Shown here: in pieces, positions 46,766 through 57,062 of the stretch
Numbering within the stretch: the first letter of the stretch is position 1
How the letters are laid out: the number at the start of each line of letters is the position of its first letter
Source of the DNA: Caldanaerobius polysaccharolyticus DSM 13641
GTDB taxonomy: Bacteria; Bacillota; Thermoanaerobacteria; Thermoanaerobacterales; Caldanaerobiaceae
DNA length: 64,000 bases
NCBI RefSeq assembly: GCF_000427425.1
Contig: NZ_KE386495.1
Location: 552,421-616,420 of the forward strand
Direction: 5' to 3'
Notes under the pieces: model-generated
The model's input: only the letters and a program-made list of their open reading frames with translations
What the model was told of the DNA's origin: nothing
Database searches by the model: none
Translations under genes and position numbers: made by a program

Positions 46766-48436
46766 TTAAAACAAGCCGGTTATCTTCCCCTCTTGGTCTA
46801 CATCTATGTTCTCAGCAGCAGGATGCTTTGGCAATCCCGGCATGAGCATTATGTCGCCCATTACCGCCACTATAAACCCAGCTCCTGCTGACAGGTGCAC
46901 TTCTCGCACAGTAACCTCAAAACCCGTAGGAGCACCCAATAGACGGGGATTATCAGAAAAGGAATATTGGGTCTTGGCAATACACACAGGCAATTTATCA
47001 AAACCCAATTCCTTTATCTTCTTTATAGCCTTTGCGGCTTCAGCGGTAAACACCACACCGGCTCCTCCGTATATTTCCTTTGTGATCTTTTCTATCTTTT
47101 CCTCTATAGAAAGGTCTAAATCGTAAAGGGGCTTATAATGGCTTTTATGGCTTTGAAGGACCTTTAAAATCTCCTGCGCCATCTCGATGCCCCCCTCGCC
47201 ACCCTTCGACCACACATCAGCGAAAACAGCCTTAACGCCAATTTCACCGCATAAACTCGTCAAAAGCCTTACCTCATCAGGGGTATCTTCCTTAAAGGCG
47301 TTTATGGCCACCACTGCAGGGACACCGTATTTCCTTATGTTTTCCACATGCCTTTTAAGGTTTTCAAAACCCCTGCGCAAAGCATCCAGATTTTCACCTG
47401 ATAGCTCGCTTTTTTTAACCCCTCCGTGCATCTTTAAGGCCCTTATAGTGGCCACAACTACCACAGCATCAGGCCTGATTCCGCCTATCCTGCACTTTAT
47501 GTCCATGAATTTCTCGGCACCTAGATCAGCACCAAAACCCGCTTCTGTCACCACGTAATCTCCCAACTTCAACGCCATCTTGGTGGCAATAAGGCTATTA
47601 CAACCGTGGGCAATATTAGCAAAAGGACCACCGTGGATGATGGCAGGAACGCCTTCCAGGGTCTGAACGAGGTTGGGCTTTATGGCATCCTTGAGGAGGG
47701 CAGCCATTGCTCCATCAGCTCTTAAGTCCCTAGCCGTCACAGGATTACCGTCTAAGTCATAAGCTACTACCATATCCCCCAACCGCTTCTTTAAATCGGC
47801 CATGTCTTCGGCAAGGCATAATACCGCCATTACCTCTGAAGCCACCGTTATGATAAAGCCATCCTCCCTAGGATAGCCGTTTTTTTTACCCCCAAGGCCT
47901 ACCACGATTTCCCTCAGTGCCCTGTCGTTTATATCCACAGCCCGCCTCCAAACCACGCGCCTTGGGTCTATCCTGAGGGCATTGCCCTGGTGAATGTGAT
48001 TGTCTATCATAGCCGAAAGCAGATTGTGAGCCGCCGATATGGCGTGGATATCCCCCGTAAAGTGTAGGTTTATGTCTTCCATGGGAACTACCTGGGAATA
48101 GCCTCCCCCGGTAGCCCCTCCTTTAAGCCCCATACATGGCCCTAGGGACGGCTCCCTTAAAGCGATGACAACCTTTTTATGCAGCCTGGCCAAAGCCTGT
48201 CCCAAACCTATGGCCATAGTGGACTTGCCTTCCCCTGCCGGCGTAGGATTTATAGACGTGACCAATATCAGTCTACCATCTGGCCTGTCTTTAATTTTTC
48301 TAAATAAATCCAAGGATATTTTGGCTTTATACCTGCCGTAATACTCTATGTAGTCCTCGCCTATACCCAGCGACTCTGCTATCTCCTTAATAGGTTTAAT
48401 TTCCGCGTTTTGCGCGATCTCTATATCGCTAAGCAT
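46766..48436 (-). CDS. fhs: Formate--tetrahydrofolate ligase
   Basis: Makes 10-formyl-THF from formate and ATP, supplying one-carbon units and, in acetogens, the methyl branch of the Wood-Ljungdahl pathway. The 556 residues include the ATP loop TPAGEGKST and [24 protein letters not shown]. Family length. It sits between a thioesterase gene and folP, a C1/folate cluster. Confidence 0.97.
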   Translation of the reverse strand: MLSDIEIAQNAEIKPIKEIAESLGIGEDYIEYYGRYKAKISLDLFRKIKDRPDGRLILVTSINPTPAGEGKSTMAIGLGQALARLHKKVVIALREPSLGPCMGLKGGATGGGYSQVVPMEDINLHFTGDIHAISAAHNLLSAMIDNHIHQGNALRIDPRRVVWRRAVDINDRALREIVVGLGGKKNGYPREDGFIITVASEVMAVLCLAEDMADLKKRLGDMVVAYDLDGNPVTARDLRADGAMAALLKDAIKPNLVQTLEGVPAIIHGGPFANIAHGCNSLIATKMALKLGDYVVTEAGFGADLGAEKFMDIKCRIGGIRPDAVVVVATIRALKMHGGVKKSELSGENLDALRRGFENLKRHVENIRKYGVPAVVAINAFKEDTPDEVRLLTSLCGEIGVKAVFADVWSKGGEGGIEMAQEILKVLQSHKSHYKPLYDLDLSIEEKIEKITKEIYGGAGVVFTAEAAKAIKKIKELGFDKLPVCIAKTQYSFSDNPRLLGAPTGFEVTVREVHLSAGAGFIVAVMGDIMLMPGLPKHPAAENIDVDQEGKITGLF

Positions 48437-48446
48437 GACCTCACCT

Positions 48447-48854
48447 CTACTTCTTCAGCTTGCTTTTGCACCTTTCCATGAACTTATTCACGTCAATTAT
48501 ATACCTCTCATGGGTGCCCTCACCTATTTTTTCCAGTTCATCATACGCCTCTACTTTAAACGACAGCTTTCTATCCTCGATTTTTACCAATTCGGCGTAT
48601 ACCCTTACCCTCATTCCCACAGGCGTAGCTTTTATATGGGTCACCGCAATTTGAGTACCTACCGTAGCCTTGTCCCCTGGCAGGTGAAGCTCTACCGCGG
48701 ACATGGCCGCTTTTTCCATTAACGATATCATGGCAGGGGTCGCCAATACCCTGACGCTACCGCTACCGTAAGATACTGCCAGATCCTTTTCCTCTACAAT
48801 AGTCTCTATAGTAGAACTCAAACCCACTTTTACACCGTACTCCAATAATCCCAC
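48447..48854 (-). CDS. Hotdog thioesterase, FlK-like
   Basis: A 135-residue hotdog-fold protein close to fluoroacetyl-CoA thioesterase. Residues that would be catalytic in FlK are seen: Thr and Glu in [17 protein letters not shown] and His in [10 protein letters not shown]. In most bacteria the physiological substrate of this group is unknown; removal of a toxic or stalled acyl-CoA is a possibility. GTG at 48854 is the listed start, but the TTG three codons later is an alternative. Promoter: extended -10 TGCTATAAT at 48884-48892. Confidence 0.78.
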   Translation of the reverse strand: MGLLEYGVKVGLSSTIETIVEEKDLAVSYGSGSVRVLATPAMISLMEKAAMSAVELHLPGDKATVGTQIAVTHIKATPVGMRVRVYAELVKIEDRKLSFKVEAYDELEKIGEGTHERYIIDVNKFMERCKSKLKK

Positions 48855-48900
48855 GACCTTTCTACTACTTTTTTGTCAAACCCATTATAGCAGATAAAAT

Positions 48901-48926
48901 CAAAAAAAAACAGGGTTTTAAACCCT
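48901..48926 (-). terminator. Terminator of ftsH
   Basis: AGGGTTT/AAACCCT palindrome followed by nine T on the minus strand, just past the ftsH stop. Confidence 0.85.
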
Positions 48927-48927
48927 T

Positions 48928-50727
48928 TTACGCACTGGCGAATACTTCTTCAAATTCTTCTTTATTCAGCTTTTCTCTCTCTATCAAAGCCTGAGCGACT
49001 CTGTGGAGCTTATTTATATTTTCTCTCAGCAAATTCTCGGCTCTACTGTAGCATTCCTCTATAATGCGCCTCATCTCGCTGTCGATCTCCGCAGCCACCT
49101 CTTCACTGTAATTGCGAGCTCTACCCAGATCCCGACCTATGAATATCTCATCTCTATCAGATCCGTATATCATGGGTCCTAGCTTTTCACTCATGCCGTA
49201 CTCAGTCACCATCTCTCTGGCGATCTTAGTGGCTCTTTCCAGGTCATTCTGGGCACCTGTGCTTATATCATTGAGAACCAGCTTTTCAGCAGCTCTGCCT
49301 CCTAAAAGCTGTACTATCTCGTCCAGCATCTCAGATTTGGATATATAATACTTATCCTTCTCCGGCAGGCTCATGGTATACCCACCTGCTCTTCCCCTGG
49401 GAATAATGGAAACCTCATGGACAGGATCTGCATGGGGTAGCAGTTTTGCCACAACAGCATGGCCCGCTTCGTGATAAGCCGTAAGCTTTTTATCCTCTTC
49501 AGTTATTACCCTGCTCTTCTTTTCAGGGCCTGCCAGCACTTTGGTGATGGATTCTTCCAGTTCTGCCATGGATATCTGCTTTTTCCCTCTGCGCGCGCTA
49601 AGCAAAGCCCCTTCGTTCATGAGGTTTTCCAGGTCAGCTCCTGTAAATCCCGGCGTTCTTTTAGCCAGCACCTTTAAATCTACATCAGGAGCCAGGGGTT
49701 TGTTCCTGGAATGTACTTTTAATATCTCTTCTCGCCCCTTCACATCGGGTATGCCAACTACTACCTGTCTATCAAACCTGCCCGGCCTCAAGAGTGCAGG
49801 ATCCAATATGTCAGGCCTATTGGTTGCGGCGAGGATTATAATCCCTTCATTGACGTTAAATCCATCCATCTCTACCAGCAGATGGTTTAACGTCTGTTCC
49901 CTCTCGTCGTGCCCTCCTCCCAAACCTGCGCCCCTGTGACGACCTACGGCATCAATTTCATCTATAAATACTATACAAGGTGAATTCTTTTTGGCCTGCT
50001 CAAAAAGATCTCTCACCCTGGCAGCGCCTACGCCCACAAACATCTCCACGAAATCAGAACCGCTTATGCTAAAAAAAGGCACACCTGCCTCTCCAGCCAC
50101 AGCGCGGGCCAGAAGCGTCTTTCCTGTACCAGGGGGACCTACCAACAGTACGCCTTTGGGTATCCTTGCTCCCAATTCTATAAATTTTCTCGGCGACTTT
50201 AAAAACTCCACGATCTCCTTAAGTTCTTCTTTTTCTTCATCAGCTCCGGCTACATCGTTAAATGTAACCCTTCTCTTGTCCTCATTGAGCATTCTGGCCC
50301 TGCTTTTCCCAAAGGACATCACCCTGCTTCCGCCGCCCTGGGATTGCTGAATAAAAATGAGCCAGAAGATTATAAACAAAACTATAAACGCAACCGTAGG
50401 CAACAACTGCAACCACCACGGCGGCTCAGAGACAGGCTGCGGGTTGACCACAAGGCCTTTATCTATATACGGCTGCAAAAACTGGCTAAAACTGGTAGTA
50501 TCCAGTATATAGCTTTGAAACTTCGTGCCATCTTTTAACATGCCAGTAACATTCTTATCTATAATGGTGATTTCGCTGACATTATTATTCCTAATCTGCT
50601 GTACCAGCTGAGTATAATTGTACTTCAACGGCTGTTCTGGAGCCGCAGTACCCCATAGCTGGACCATGGCGTATATAGCTATCAATATCAGGATATAAAA
50701 ACTGGCACTTTTAAGGAACTTACTCAA
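48928..50727 (-). CDS. ftsH: ATP-dependent zinc metalloprotease FtsH
   Basis: Membrane-bound AAA protease that degrades misfolded and regulatory membrane proteins. Two N-terminal membrane segments (about 6-24 and 108-128) flank an extracytoplasmic loop. The AAA domain has Walker A GPPGTGKT and Walker B IVFIDEID; the zinc site is HEAGH, with a third ligand in a later Asp/Glu. 599 residues. TTG at 50727 follows GGGGAGG. It is the last gene of the spoIIE-to-ftsH order and has its own promoter. Confidence 0.97.
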   Translation of the reverse strand: MSKFLKSASFYILILIAIYAMVQLWGTAAPEQPLKYNYTQLVQQIRNNNVSEITIIDKNVTGMLKDGTKFQSYILDTTSFSQFLQPYIDKGLVVNPQPVSEPPWWLQLLPTVAFIVLFIIFWLIFIQQSQGGGSRVMSFGKSRARMLNEDKRRVTFNDVAGADEEKEELKEIVEFLKSPRKFIELGARIPKGVLLVGPPGTGKTLLARAVAGEAGVPFFSISGSDFVEMFVGVGAARVRDLFEQAKKNSPCIVFIDEIDAVGRHRGAGLGGGHDEREQTLNHLLVEMDGFNVNEGIIILAATNRPDILDPALLRPGRFDRQVVVGIPDVKGREEILKVHSRNKPLAPDVDLKVLAKRTPGFTGADLENLMNEGALLSARRGKKQISMAELEESITKVLAGPEKKSRVITEEDKKLTAYHEAGHAVVAKLLPHADPVHEVSIIPRGRAGGYTMSLPEKDKYYISKSEMLDEIVQLLGGRAAEKLVLNDISTGAQNDLERATKIAREMVTEYGMSEKLGPMIYGSDRDEIFIGRDLGRARNYSEEVAAEIDSEMRRIIEECYSRAENLLRENINKLHRVAQALIEREKLNKEEFEEVFASA

Positions 50728-50764
50728 ACGCCTTTGCCTCCCCTCATCAAACTATAACAAGGAT

Positions 50765-50793
50765 ATTTTAGCATATAAATTTACAAAAAACAA
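50765..50793 (-). promoter_or_regulatory. Sigma-A promoter of ftsH
   Basis: TTGTTT (50788-50793), 17 bases, TAAAAT (50765-50770), between hpt and ftsH. Confidence 0.6.
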
Positions 50794-50799
50794 ATCAAG

Positions 50800-51342
50800 T
50801 CAGTCATTGTATACCTCTGGTTTTAACACTCCTATATAGGGAAGGTTTCTGTACTTCTCTGCATAGTCCAGCCCATACCCGACCACGAATTTATCAGGTA
50901 TGTTAAATCCCACATACTCCACTTCTACATCGCTCTTTCTCCTCTCAGGTTTATCCAGAAGCGTGCATATCCTTATGCTTTTGGGGGATCTTCCCATGAG
51001 GTATTTCCTTAAATAGCTCAGCGTAAGGCCGCTGTCTATGATGTCCTCCACGATAATGACGTCCTTGTCCTGTATACTGCTATCCAGGTCTTTTATGATC
51101 TTTACCACCCCTGATGAATGGGTAGAAGCTCCGTAACTGGATATAGCCATAAAATCCAACGTCACGGGCAGGTCAATATACCTTATAAGGTCCGATATGA
51201 ACATAATCGCGCCTTTCAGGACACCCACAAGCACAGGCTCTTTGCCTTGGTAATCGCGGGTGATAGCATGACCCAATTCTTTTATCCTTTCCTTCAGCCT
51301 TTGTTCATCTATTAATATTTCCGAAATATCCTTCTCCAGCAT
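50800..51342 (-). CDS. hpt: Hypoxanthine phosphoribosyltransferase
   Basis: Salvages hypoxanthine and guanine with PRPP. The 180 residues contain VLVGVLKGAIMF and the PRPP loop VIIVEDIIDSGLTL. I start it at ATG 51342, eight bases from AAGGAGG; an upstream in-frame ATG at 51360 sits just at that ribosome site. It overlaps the tilS end by 38 bases. Confidence 0.95.
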   Translation of the reverse strand: MLEKDISEILIDEQRLKERIKELGHAITRDYQGKEPVLVGVLKGAIMFISDLIRYIDLPVTLDFMAISSYGASTHSSGVVKIIKDLDSSIQDKDVIIVEDIIDSGLTLSYLRKYLMGRSPKSIRICTLLDKPERRKSDVEVEYVGFNIPDKFVVGYGLDYAEKYRNLPYIGVLKPEVYND

Positions 51343-52720
51343 CGTTATAGCCTCCTTCATAAATTAATACCAAAAATCTCCTGGTTTTATCAGTTACTTT
51401 ATATTTGCCGTTGATCCTGTGCCCAACGATCCAAACGATCTCACTACCTGAAGCCACAAGGGGTATTTTATCGCGCACTTCTGAGGGCACCTTGGCGTCA
51501 ATAAAGTACTCTTTCAATTTCTTGTGCCCGTTCATCCCAAAAGGAATTATATAATCTCCAGGTCTGCGGGACCTGACCACAAGGTTGTCAGGAATTTGAT
51601 CGTAATCCAGGTATGCCCTGTACCTGTTTTTAAAGTCAGGTTGAATATCGGCGACCACTTCGGCCCTTACGCTCGCATTCAACTCCGAAATGCGCGTTGT
51701 ACCCGGTATAACAAGAGGATAACAAAAATCGGGTGCCTTTGAAACAGGTGCCACAGAAAAAACCCTGATCTTGCCGTACTGCAAACCCACGCATATACCG
51801 CCTGGTATATCCACCCGCTCACCGGTTTGTCCTCTTTTTATAAACTCCATGATGTACTCTATGTGCTTAAATTCCAAATTTAAATTATTCCCTTTGACGT
51901 CCTCAACCATCTTGCGTATAAGACGCCTTTTAACAGCTAAATCCTGTCTTTCAAACTCACTGAGCTCTACCTGTACACCGCTTTTATCTTTAAAGCATAT
52001 CTTTTTATAAATCTCCAAGACATTTTTTTGAACGTAAGCATCTTCTTCCCTCAGGATGTCCGCTGCCTGGACCAATGCCTCTGCTATATTCTTATTAAAG
52101 TGATCTTTTAAATAGGGGATCAGCTCAATCCTTATCCTGTTTCTGAAATAATGGGTTTGAAAATTGGTATGGTCAACCCTGTACTCCAGGCCGTTTTCCT
52201 CTATATACGCCTCTATATCCCGGCGGGGGGTTTCTATGAGAGGCCTTATTATATCTCCTGAAACCGGGCTCATGCCGGTCAGCCCTTGAACTCCTGCACC
52301 CCGCAAGAGGTGTAAAAGCACCGTCTCTGCCTGATCATCCATGTTATGGGCCACGGCGATCTTGTCAGCTTTTAACTGCTCTTTTAACTGCCTAAAAAAC
52401 GCATACCTGACATGCCTCCCCGCCTGCTCTACAGACATACCGGTATCTGCCGCTATTTTCGCTACATCCTCCACTTTAGCGTAAAAAGGAAGACCCAAAT
52501 CACAAGCCATTTTCTGGACGAATCGCATATCCTCTTCTGCCTGCGTTCCCCTTAAACAGTGATTGACATGAGCGACGATAAGGGAGAGGTCGTAATTATC
52601 CCTCATTCTAAATAAGACATGTAAAAGACACACAGAATCAGGACCACCTGATACAGCAACTATTATTTTGTCACCATGGCGTATCATGTTGTACTTCTTT
52701 ATGGTATCTTCGGCTAACAC
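51305..52720 (-). CDS. tilS: tRNA(Ile)-lysidine synthase
   Basis: Converts C34 of tRNA-Ile to lysidine so that it reads AUA. The PP-loop SGGPDS is at residues 24-29, with HVNHCLRG and NMDDQAETVLL downstream; C-terminal substrate-recognition domains bring the length to 471. GTG at 52720 follows GGGGG. Gene order next to hpt and ftsH is as in Bacillus. Confidence 0.95.
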   Translation of the reverse strand: MLAEDTIKKYNMIRHGDKIIVAVSGGPDSVCLLHVLFRMRDNYDLSLIVAHVNHCLRGTQAEEDMRFVQKMACDLGLPFYAKVEDVAKIAADTGMSVEQAGRHVRYAFFRQLKEQLKADKIAVAHNMDDQAETVLLHLLRGAGVQGLTGMSPVSGDIIRPLIETPRRDIEAYIEENGLEYRVDHTNFQTHYFRNRIRIELIPYLKDHFNKNIAEALVQAADILREEDAYVQKNVLEIYKKICFKDKSGVQVELSEFERQDLAVKRRLIRKMVEDVKGNNLNLEFKHIEYIMEFIKRGQTGERVDIPGGICVGLQYGKIRVFSVAPVSKAPDFCYPLVIPGTTRISELNASVRAEVVADIQPDFKNRYRAYLDYDQIPDNLVVRSRRPGDYIIPFGMNGHKKLKEYFIDAKVPSEVRDKIPLVASGSEIVWIVGHRINGKYKVTDKTRRFLVLIYEGGYNDAGEGYFGNINR

Positions 52721-52740
52721 GGTATTTCCCCCAGGCGCTT

Positions 52741-53604
52741 TTATATTATATTATTATACCATATCATTAAGAATAAAAAAAGAAAGACAACGCCTATCAC
52801 CAGAAGTACGTTCAAGGCCATATCGACTTTTGCAGCGAAATCCCCTCTGCTGTAAATGGTATACGCGTAGTTGAGGATTTTATCCACATCCGTCCCGTTA
52901 AGGCACATCTGTATAATGTAAAAAAGCCCTGACGATCGATTTTTGGCACCCAGCAGCAGCTTTTTCAACGCCTTTTTATCTGGTGGATGTCTTTTGCCGT
53001 ACAAAAGCTCCAGCAATATTATTCCAATGCCAAAAAGGTCGTAGGTCTCATCCGCTCTTCTTAAGCCACAACCCCAGGAGGCCCTGTCGTACCACGGCGT
53101 GTATTCTACAACACCTGAGCCCATCTTTGTCAAACCGCCTACATCTACAAAGCGCAACAGCTTTTTCTCCCTATCTACCATTATATTTTCAGGTTTTATG
53201 TCAGCAAAAACATACCCCTTTTTGTGAAACTCTTTAAACAACCTTAAAAACACTACGGATAAACCTATGATACTTTTAGCTTCAAGAACGCAACCTTTTA
53301 AAAAATCCCTCAGGTTATCTCCCTGAATGTACTCCATAACAATAAAACTGGCCTGATATGAAAGCATATCATCCAGTTCGTACACCCTCGGTATGTATTC
53401 CATATAAGAAAACTCCTTAAAAAGCCTGTATTCCCTGGCCGCACTCATCAAATTGTCAAAGACTTTAATAGCGTACTTTTGGCCATCATCCATACATCGG
53501 GTCAAAAAAACAGCTCCAAGGCCGCCTTCACCCAACTTCTTCAAGATCTCGTAAGCTCTGCGGTTCCAGCGGCCTTCTATAACACATCCCTTTTCCAACC
53601 TCAT
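52741..53604 (-). CDS. yabT: YabT-like membrane-anchored Ser/Thr kinase
   Basis: A 287-residue Hanks-type kinase domain with a C-terminal membrane anchor (about 260-283). The glycine-rich loop is LGEGGLGAVFL and the ATP Lys is in YAIKVF. The catalytic loop reads YVFADIKPENI, where the usual HRD is replaced by FAD with Asp kept, and the DFG motif is DVG. B. subtilis YabT at the same place is active during sporulation and needs DNA. It overlaps yabS by four bases. Confidence 0.88.
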   Translation of the reverse strand: MRLEKGCVIEGRWNRRAYEILKKLGEGGLGAVFLTRCMDDGQKYAIKVFDNLMSAAREYRLFKEFSYMEYIPRVYELDDMLSYQASFIVMEYIQGDNLRDFLKGCVLEAKSIIGLSVVFLRLFKEFHKKGYVFADIKPENIMVDREKKLLRFVDVGGLTKMGSGVVEYTPWYDRASWGCGLRRADETYDLFGIGIILLELLYGKRHPPDKKALKKLLLGAKNRSSGLFYIIQMCLNGTDVDKILNYAYTIYSRGDFAAKVDMALNVLLVIGVVFLFLFLMIWYNNII

Positions 53605-54281
53605 AACGTGTACTCTTCCAACTGCGGCTGTTTTACCAACATGGATACAGCCTCCCTTATGGCAATAGCCGTAGGGGTATTTCCTCCTGTACCCACTGCC
53701 GTCACAATCTCCTTCAGCTTTAGTGGATCAAAGGTAAAATCGCAAAGCACCTTTACCATGCTGTCAGGACCAGGGAATTGCAACAATGCCACCGAAAAAC
53801 GCCCTTTTCTGCCGCTCAATGTATTTAACAGATCTATGACGCTGGACTTGGCGGCCTGGATTTTATACAGCATACTCCCACTGGTGTCCAAGAGAATAAC
53901 CATCTCCACATCGGTCTCATCAGACAGCGATTCCACATATTCAGCTACCTGGCTTCTCACCAAAGGGTTAATGTCTTTTAAATCCTTGCCTATAATGTTT
54001 TTTATCTGGCTGTTGACTATCTCCTCTATAGTCATCTGAACCGATCTCTGCGTCAACGCCTGCATGGTCTCGGACAGGTCTTCTATTCGCGTCAGTTCGT
54101 ATAAACCGCCGCCTGCCCGCGCGATCTCTTTGACCTCCATAACTCCTAAGCTGTCGCTATCCACTATCCCTATGGCATTGACGACTATCCCCGCCTTTTT
54201 CGCGTCCCTCGCTGCTTCTACAGGGCTTCCACCTATGTTGGATTTACCATCAGTCACAACGGTCATGAGTTTTAACGGCAT
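53601..54281 (-). CDS. yabS: YabS-like von Willebrand A protein (permuted order)
   Basis: A 226-residue vWA protein. The first part (TVVTDGKSN, IVVNAIGI, AGGGLYELTRI) resembles the C-terminal half of a vWA fold, and the MIDAS motif DTSGSM with NTPTA comes after, in the second half. The N- and C-terminal halves thus appear swapped, as in the B. subtilis YabS protein. Metal-dependent binding to a partner is likely; the partner may be the kinase or SpoIIE. It follows spoIIE by 54 bases. Confidence 0.85.
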   Translation of the reverse strand: MPLKLMTVVTDGKSNIGGSPVEAARDAKKAGIVVNAIGIVDSDSLGVMEVKEIARAGGGLYELTRIEDLSETMQALTQRSVQMTIEEIVNSQIKNIIGKDLKDINPLVRSQVAEYVESLSDETDVEMVILLDTSGSMLYKIQAAKSSVIDLLNTLSGRKGRFSVALLQFPGPDSMVKVLCDFTFDPLKLKEIVTAVGTGGNTPTAIAIREAVSMLVKQPQLEEYTL

Positions 54282-54335
54282 AGCAATACCTCCTTTTTAG
54301 TAATTATTGCCATTAAAACCCACCGCTATACAGCG

Positions 54336-56402
54336 TTACACTGCTACTATTTTTGACACCATAACGGTCATATCGTCTTTTACTCTACCACCCGTTATTT
54401 TCAGCGTCTCGTCAGATATCTTTTGGGCGATTTCCTGAGGCGTCCCATCTATTTCCATAAGCAGCTGTTTAAGCCATTGCTCTCTCTTTATAAGGTCGTT
54501 GGCATCCAGCACTCCATCGGTTACCATTACCAGTATATCGCCTTCCTTTAAAGCACTGTTTTTAACCGACACGCTTACATCGCTTAATATACCCACAGGG
54601 AGCTCGCAGGAGTGAATGACCTCTACCTTCTCCCCTTTTTTTATAAACGTAGATGAAGAACCCATTTTTATAAATTCTGCATCCCCTGTATATTTATCAA
54701 AAAGGCATATGTCCAGAGTGGTAAAGCAATCCATATTTCTCAGCGCCATAAGGGAATTTACACACTTTACTGCGGTTTCTTCAGCAAAACCTGCTTTGAT
54801 AAACCTCTCTATCAGCCTCAAAGCCAACTTGCTTTCGCGAGCGGCCTTTTCTCCTGTTCCCATGCCATCGCTTAATGCAATCATATACTGTCCATAAGGA
54901 AGCTGGGAAAAGCTAAAATTATCACCATTTACCGATTCCTTAGAGGTGCTAACCACCGCAGTAACCACATTATACCTATCGGCTTCTTCCAGTTTCAGAC
55001 AACATGTCCTAAGATCTCGGTCTATATCGCACTTGCCACAGACCTGAACCATCTTTCTGCCTACACATCGGGATACGATGGGAATGATATGTTTAAAACA
55101 CTCCTTGTCGCCATAGCATACCTTCTTTAGGATCTTGACTTCCAGCCTCTCGCCCTTTCTAATGGCGTACACATCCTTTACGTCAAAACCCAGCTTGTCC
55201 AGCTCTACCCTTATGCTTTCTTCTAAATCATCTAAAAACTCCACCTCTGCCTCCATATCGCCAGCTAAATTGTTCAGGATACGGGATATGCCTTTAAACT
55301 GTTGCACCATAGCTTCCACACCGTTGTCCCCTGCAAATTCTTGCATGCTCACAGATATTTCATCCATCAGAGTCGAAATCTCCTTTATCCTCTCCAGGGA
55401 CATCTTTTTAGCCCTTAAGCTGTAATCAGCCAATGCCTTATGTTTATTTACAGCTTTATCCAGATATTCACGCAAGGTGCAAACAAAGGACCTGGGCAAC
55501 AGCACAAACATCAAAAGAGATGCAGCCATCTCTAACGGCGTCACATAAGCCCCTATTGCAGGTATGTAGATGTACAGGAGTATGTAACTAAAGGCAAAGC
55601 CTATCATGGAACCTGTTTTCCCCAATTTGTTAAACAGACCCGAAAATAACCCTTCCAAGCCATATACTGCCATAAGCATGGGATTTAACCGGGTTAAGTT
55701 TGATATAAATCCCACCACAAGGCCGGTAGAACAGCCAGCACCAGCGCCCCCAGCAAAACCCACTGTCATCGCGCTAAGAGCTGCCAGTATAGCGGTCACT
55801 GAAAAATCACCTATTTTAATCCCTGAAAACCCCGATAAAACAATTCCGGCCGTAATAGCGCACGCTATCGCTTCTTCCCTTGACAGCACTCTTCTATTCA
55901 TACCGGTCACAGCAGGTATGCACTGATAAAAAACAAAGGTCATGGAAAAACACGCTGCCGCGCTTAGCACAAAAACGATCAAGTCGTACAAAATAAACCT
56001 GGTTACCAAACCAAAACCCAGTGAAACAAACTGTAATACAGATGCAATAACAGCATATACTGTAATATCACGATCTTTAATCCAAGGATAAATCACCGTA
56101 AATGCCATCACTGCAAAAGCGTAATATAAGGCATTAAACGCGCCCATTACCAACGTAATGCTCAAAATGATAGGGACGATAAGCATAAGGTATTTTTTCT
56201 CTTTTTTCAACGCTGCAGCGTAAAATGCCAGCCCAAAGGGCAGTGTTTGATCAAAAAACAGTGATCTGGAAATCAAAAAGCCCAGCATAATGACCATCGC
56301 CGTTCCTGCGTCTATCTGCAGGTTTAATTTTTTCTTTTCTCTAATTTTATGAATTTTATGGGTGTAAACCCTTTGGTATGGAAGCAATTCTATGCGTTCC
56401 AC
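54336..56402 (-). CDS. spoIIE: SpoIIE phosphatase
   Basis: A membrane phosphatase that dephosphorylates SpoIIAA in the forespore and so frees sigma-F. The 688-residue protein has about ten N-terminal membrane segments (residues 30-310), a regulatory helical domain, and a C-terminal PP2C domain with the metal-binding Asp in ALSDGMGTG and later VTDGVLD. It is shorter than the B. subtilis protein (about 827). GTG at 56402 follows AAAGGGGG. Regulation by Spo0A is suggested by an 0A-box-like site upstream. Confidence 0.95.
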   Translation of the reverse strand: MERIELLPYQRVYTHKIHKIREKKKLNLQIDAGTAMVIMLGFLISRSLFFDQTLPFGLAFYAAALKKEKKYLMLIVPIILSITLVMGAFNALYYAFAVMAFTVIYPWIKDRDITVYAVIASVLQFVSLGFGLVTRFILYDLIVFVLSAAACFSMTFVFYQCIPAVTGMNRRVLSREEAIACAITAGIVLSGFSGIKIGDFSVTAILAALSAMTVGFAGGAGAGCSTGLVVGFISNLTRLNPMLMAVYGLEGLFSGLFNKLGKTGSMIGFAFSYILLYIYIPAIGAYVTPLEMAASLLMFVLLPRSFVCTLREYLDKAVNKHKALADYSLRAKKMSLERIKEISTLMDEISVSMQEFAGDNGVEAMVQQFKGISRILNNLAGDMEAEVEFLDDLEESIRVELDKLGFDVKDVYAIRKGERLEVKILKKVCYGDKECFKHIIPIVSRCVGRKMVQVCGKCDIDRDLRTCCLKLEEADRYNVVTAVVSTSKESVNGDNFSFSQLPYGQYMIALSDGMGTGEKAARESKLALRLIERFIKAGFAEETAVKCVNSLMALRNMDCFTTLDICLFDKYTGDAEFIKMGSSSTFIKKGEKVEVIHSCELPVGILSDVSVSVKNSALKEGDILVMVTDGVLDANDLIKREQWLKQLLMEIDGTPQEIAQKISDETLKITGGRVKDDMTVMVSKIVAV

Positions 56403-56436
56403 TGTAAATCCCCCTTTAACAAGTTTGTTCGTCTGG

Positions 56437-56502
56437 ATTATACCACCATGTCATGAAATTGTCTGTATTTTTTTGGCAATAACAAAAAACTTTTATCGAC
56501 AA
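56437..56502 (-). promoter_or_regulatory. spoIIE promoter with a 0A-box-like site
   Basis: An extended -10, TGGTATAAT (TATAAT at 56437-56442), with a partial -35 CAGACA 17 bases upstream. TTGTCGATAA (56493-56502), close to the Spo0A box TGTCGAA, lies about 50 bases further upstream and only a few bases from the divergent HD-gene -35. Confidence 0.55.
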
Positions 56503-56504
56503 TA

Positions 56505-56533
56505 TTAAACCGGTGCTAGCGATATGGTAAAAT
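56505..56533 (+). promoter_or_regulatory. Promoter of the HD-domain gene
   Basis: TTAAAC (56505-56510), 17 bases, TAAAAT (56528-56533) with TG upstream of the -10 on the plus strand, divergent from spoIIE and adjacent to the 0A-box-like site. Confidence 0.55.
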
Positions 56534-56566
56534 AATTTTTAAATATGATTTCAGGAGTGAGAGGGA

Positions 56567-57052
56567 TTGAATTACCTGTACAGGGGAAAGCAATTTTATA
56601 CCTACTACACCGCAAAGATTAGCGATGAAGACTGGAAATTTCTGTCGAAATATCTCAATGAAAAGCAGCTAAAAATTTTTTTAAAGCTACCTTTATACGA
56701 GCAGAGGCATTCCCTAGATGTAGCTTACAACATCCTTAACATGAGCCCTGACGCCTCTTCCGATTTGGTTATCGCAGCTTTAATGCACGATATAGGAAAG
56801 GGCAATTCACTCACGCCTATGAAAAAGGCTATCGCCGTATTGCTGGATAAATTAGCCCAGTCTCTGGCCGTAAAGTTATCCAAAAGGTGGCCATTTCTCT
56901 ACACCTATTACAATCACCCCGCTATAGGTGGAAAAATAGCAGCAAAAATCGGCCTTTCAAAGCGCTGCGTTTACTTAATCGAGCACCACAATGATAAAAA
57001 TCCGGTAGATAAAGAGATAATAATGCTGCAAAAGGCTGATGGAAAAAGCTAA
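56567..57052 (+). CDS. HD-domain phosphohydrolase
   Basis: A 161-residue HD-superfamily protein. The metal ligands expected for the fold are present: H48 in EQRHSLDVA, H74-D75 in ALMHDIGKG, and the later YNHPAIGG and IEHHNDKN. Such enzymes hydrolyse phosphate esters of nucleotides or signalling nucleotides; substrate unknown. TTG at 56567 is the start, with GAGGG before it. It is one of four plus-strand genes in the window and converges with the Spo0E-like gene. Confidence 0.85.
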   Translation: MNYLYRGKQFYTYYTAKISDEDWKFLSKYLNEKQLKIFLKLPLYEQRHSLDVAYNILNMSPDASSDLVIAALMHDIGKGNSLTPMKKAIAVLLDKLAQSLAVKLSKRWPFLYTYYNHPAIGGKIAAKIGLSKRCVYLIEHHNDKNPVDKEIIMLQKADGKS

Positions 57053-57062
57053 GGCTTTTTGC

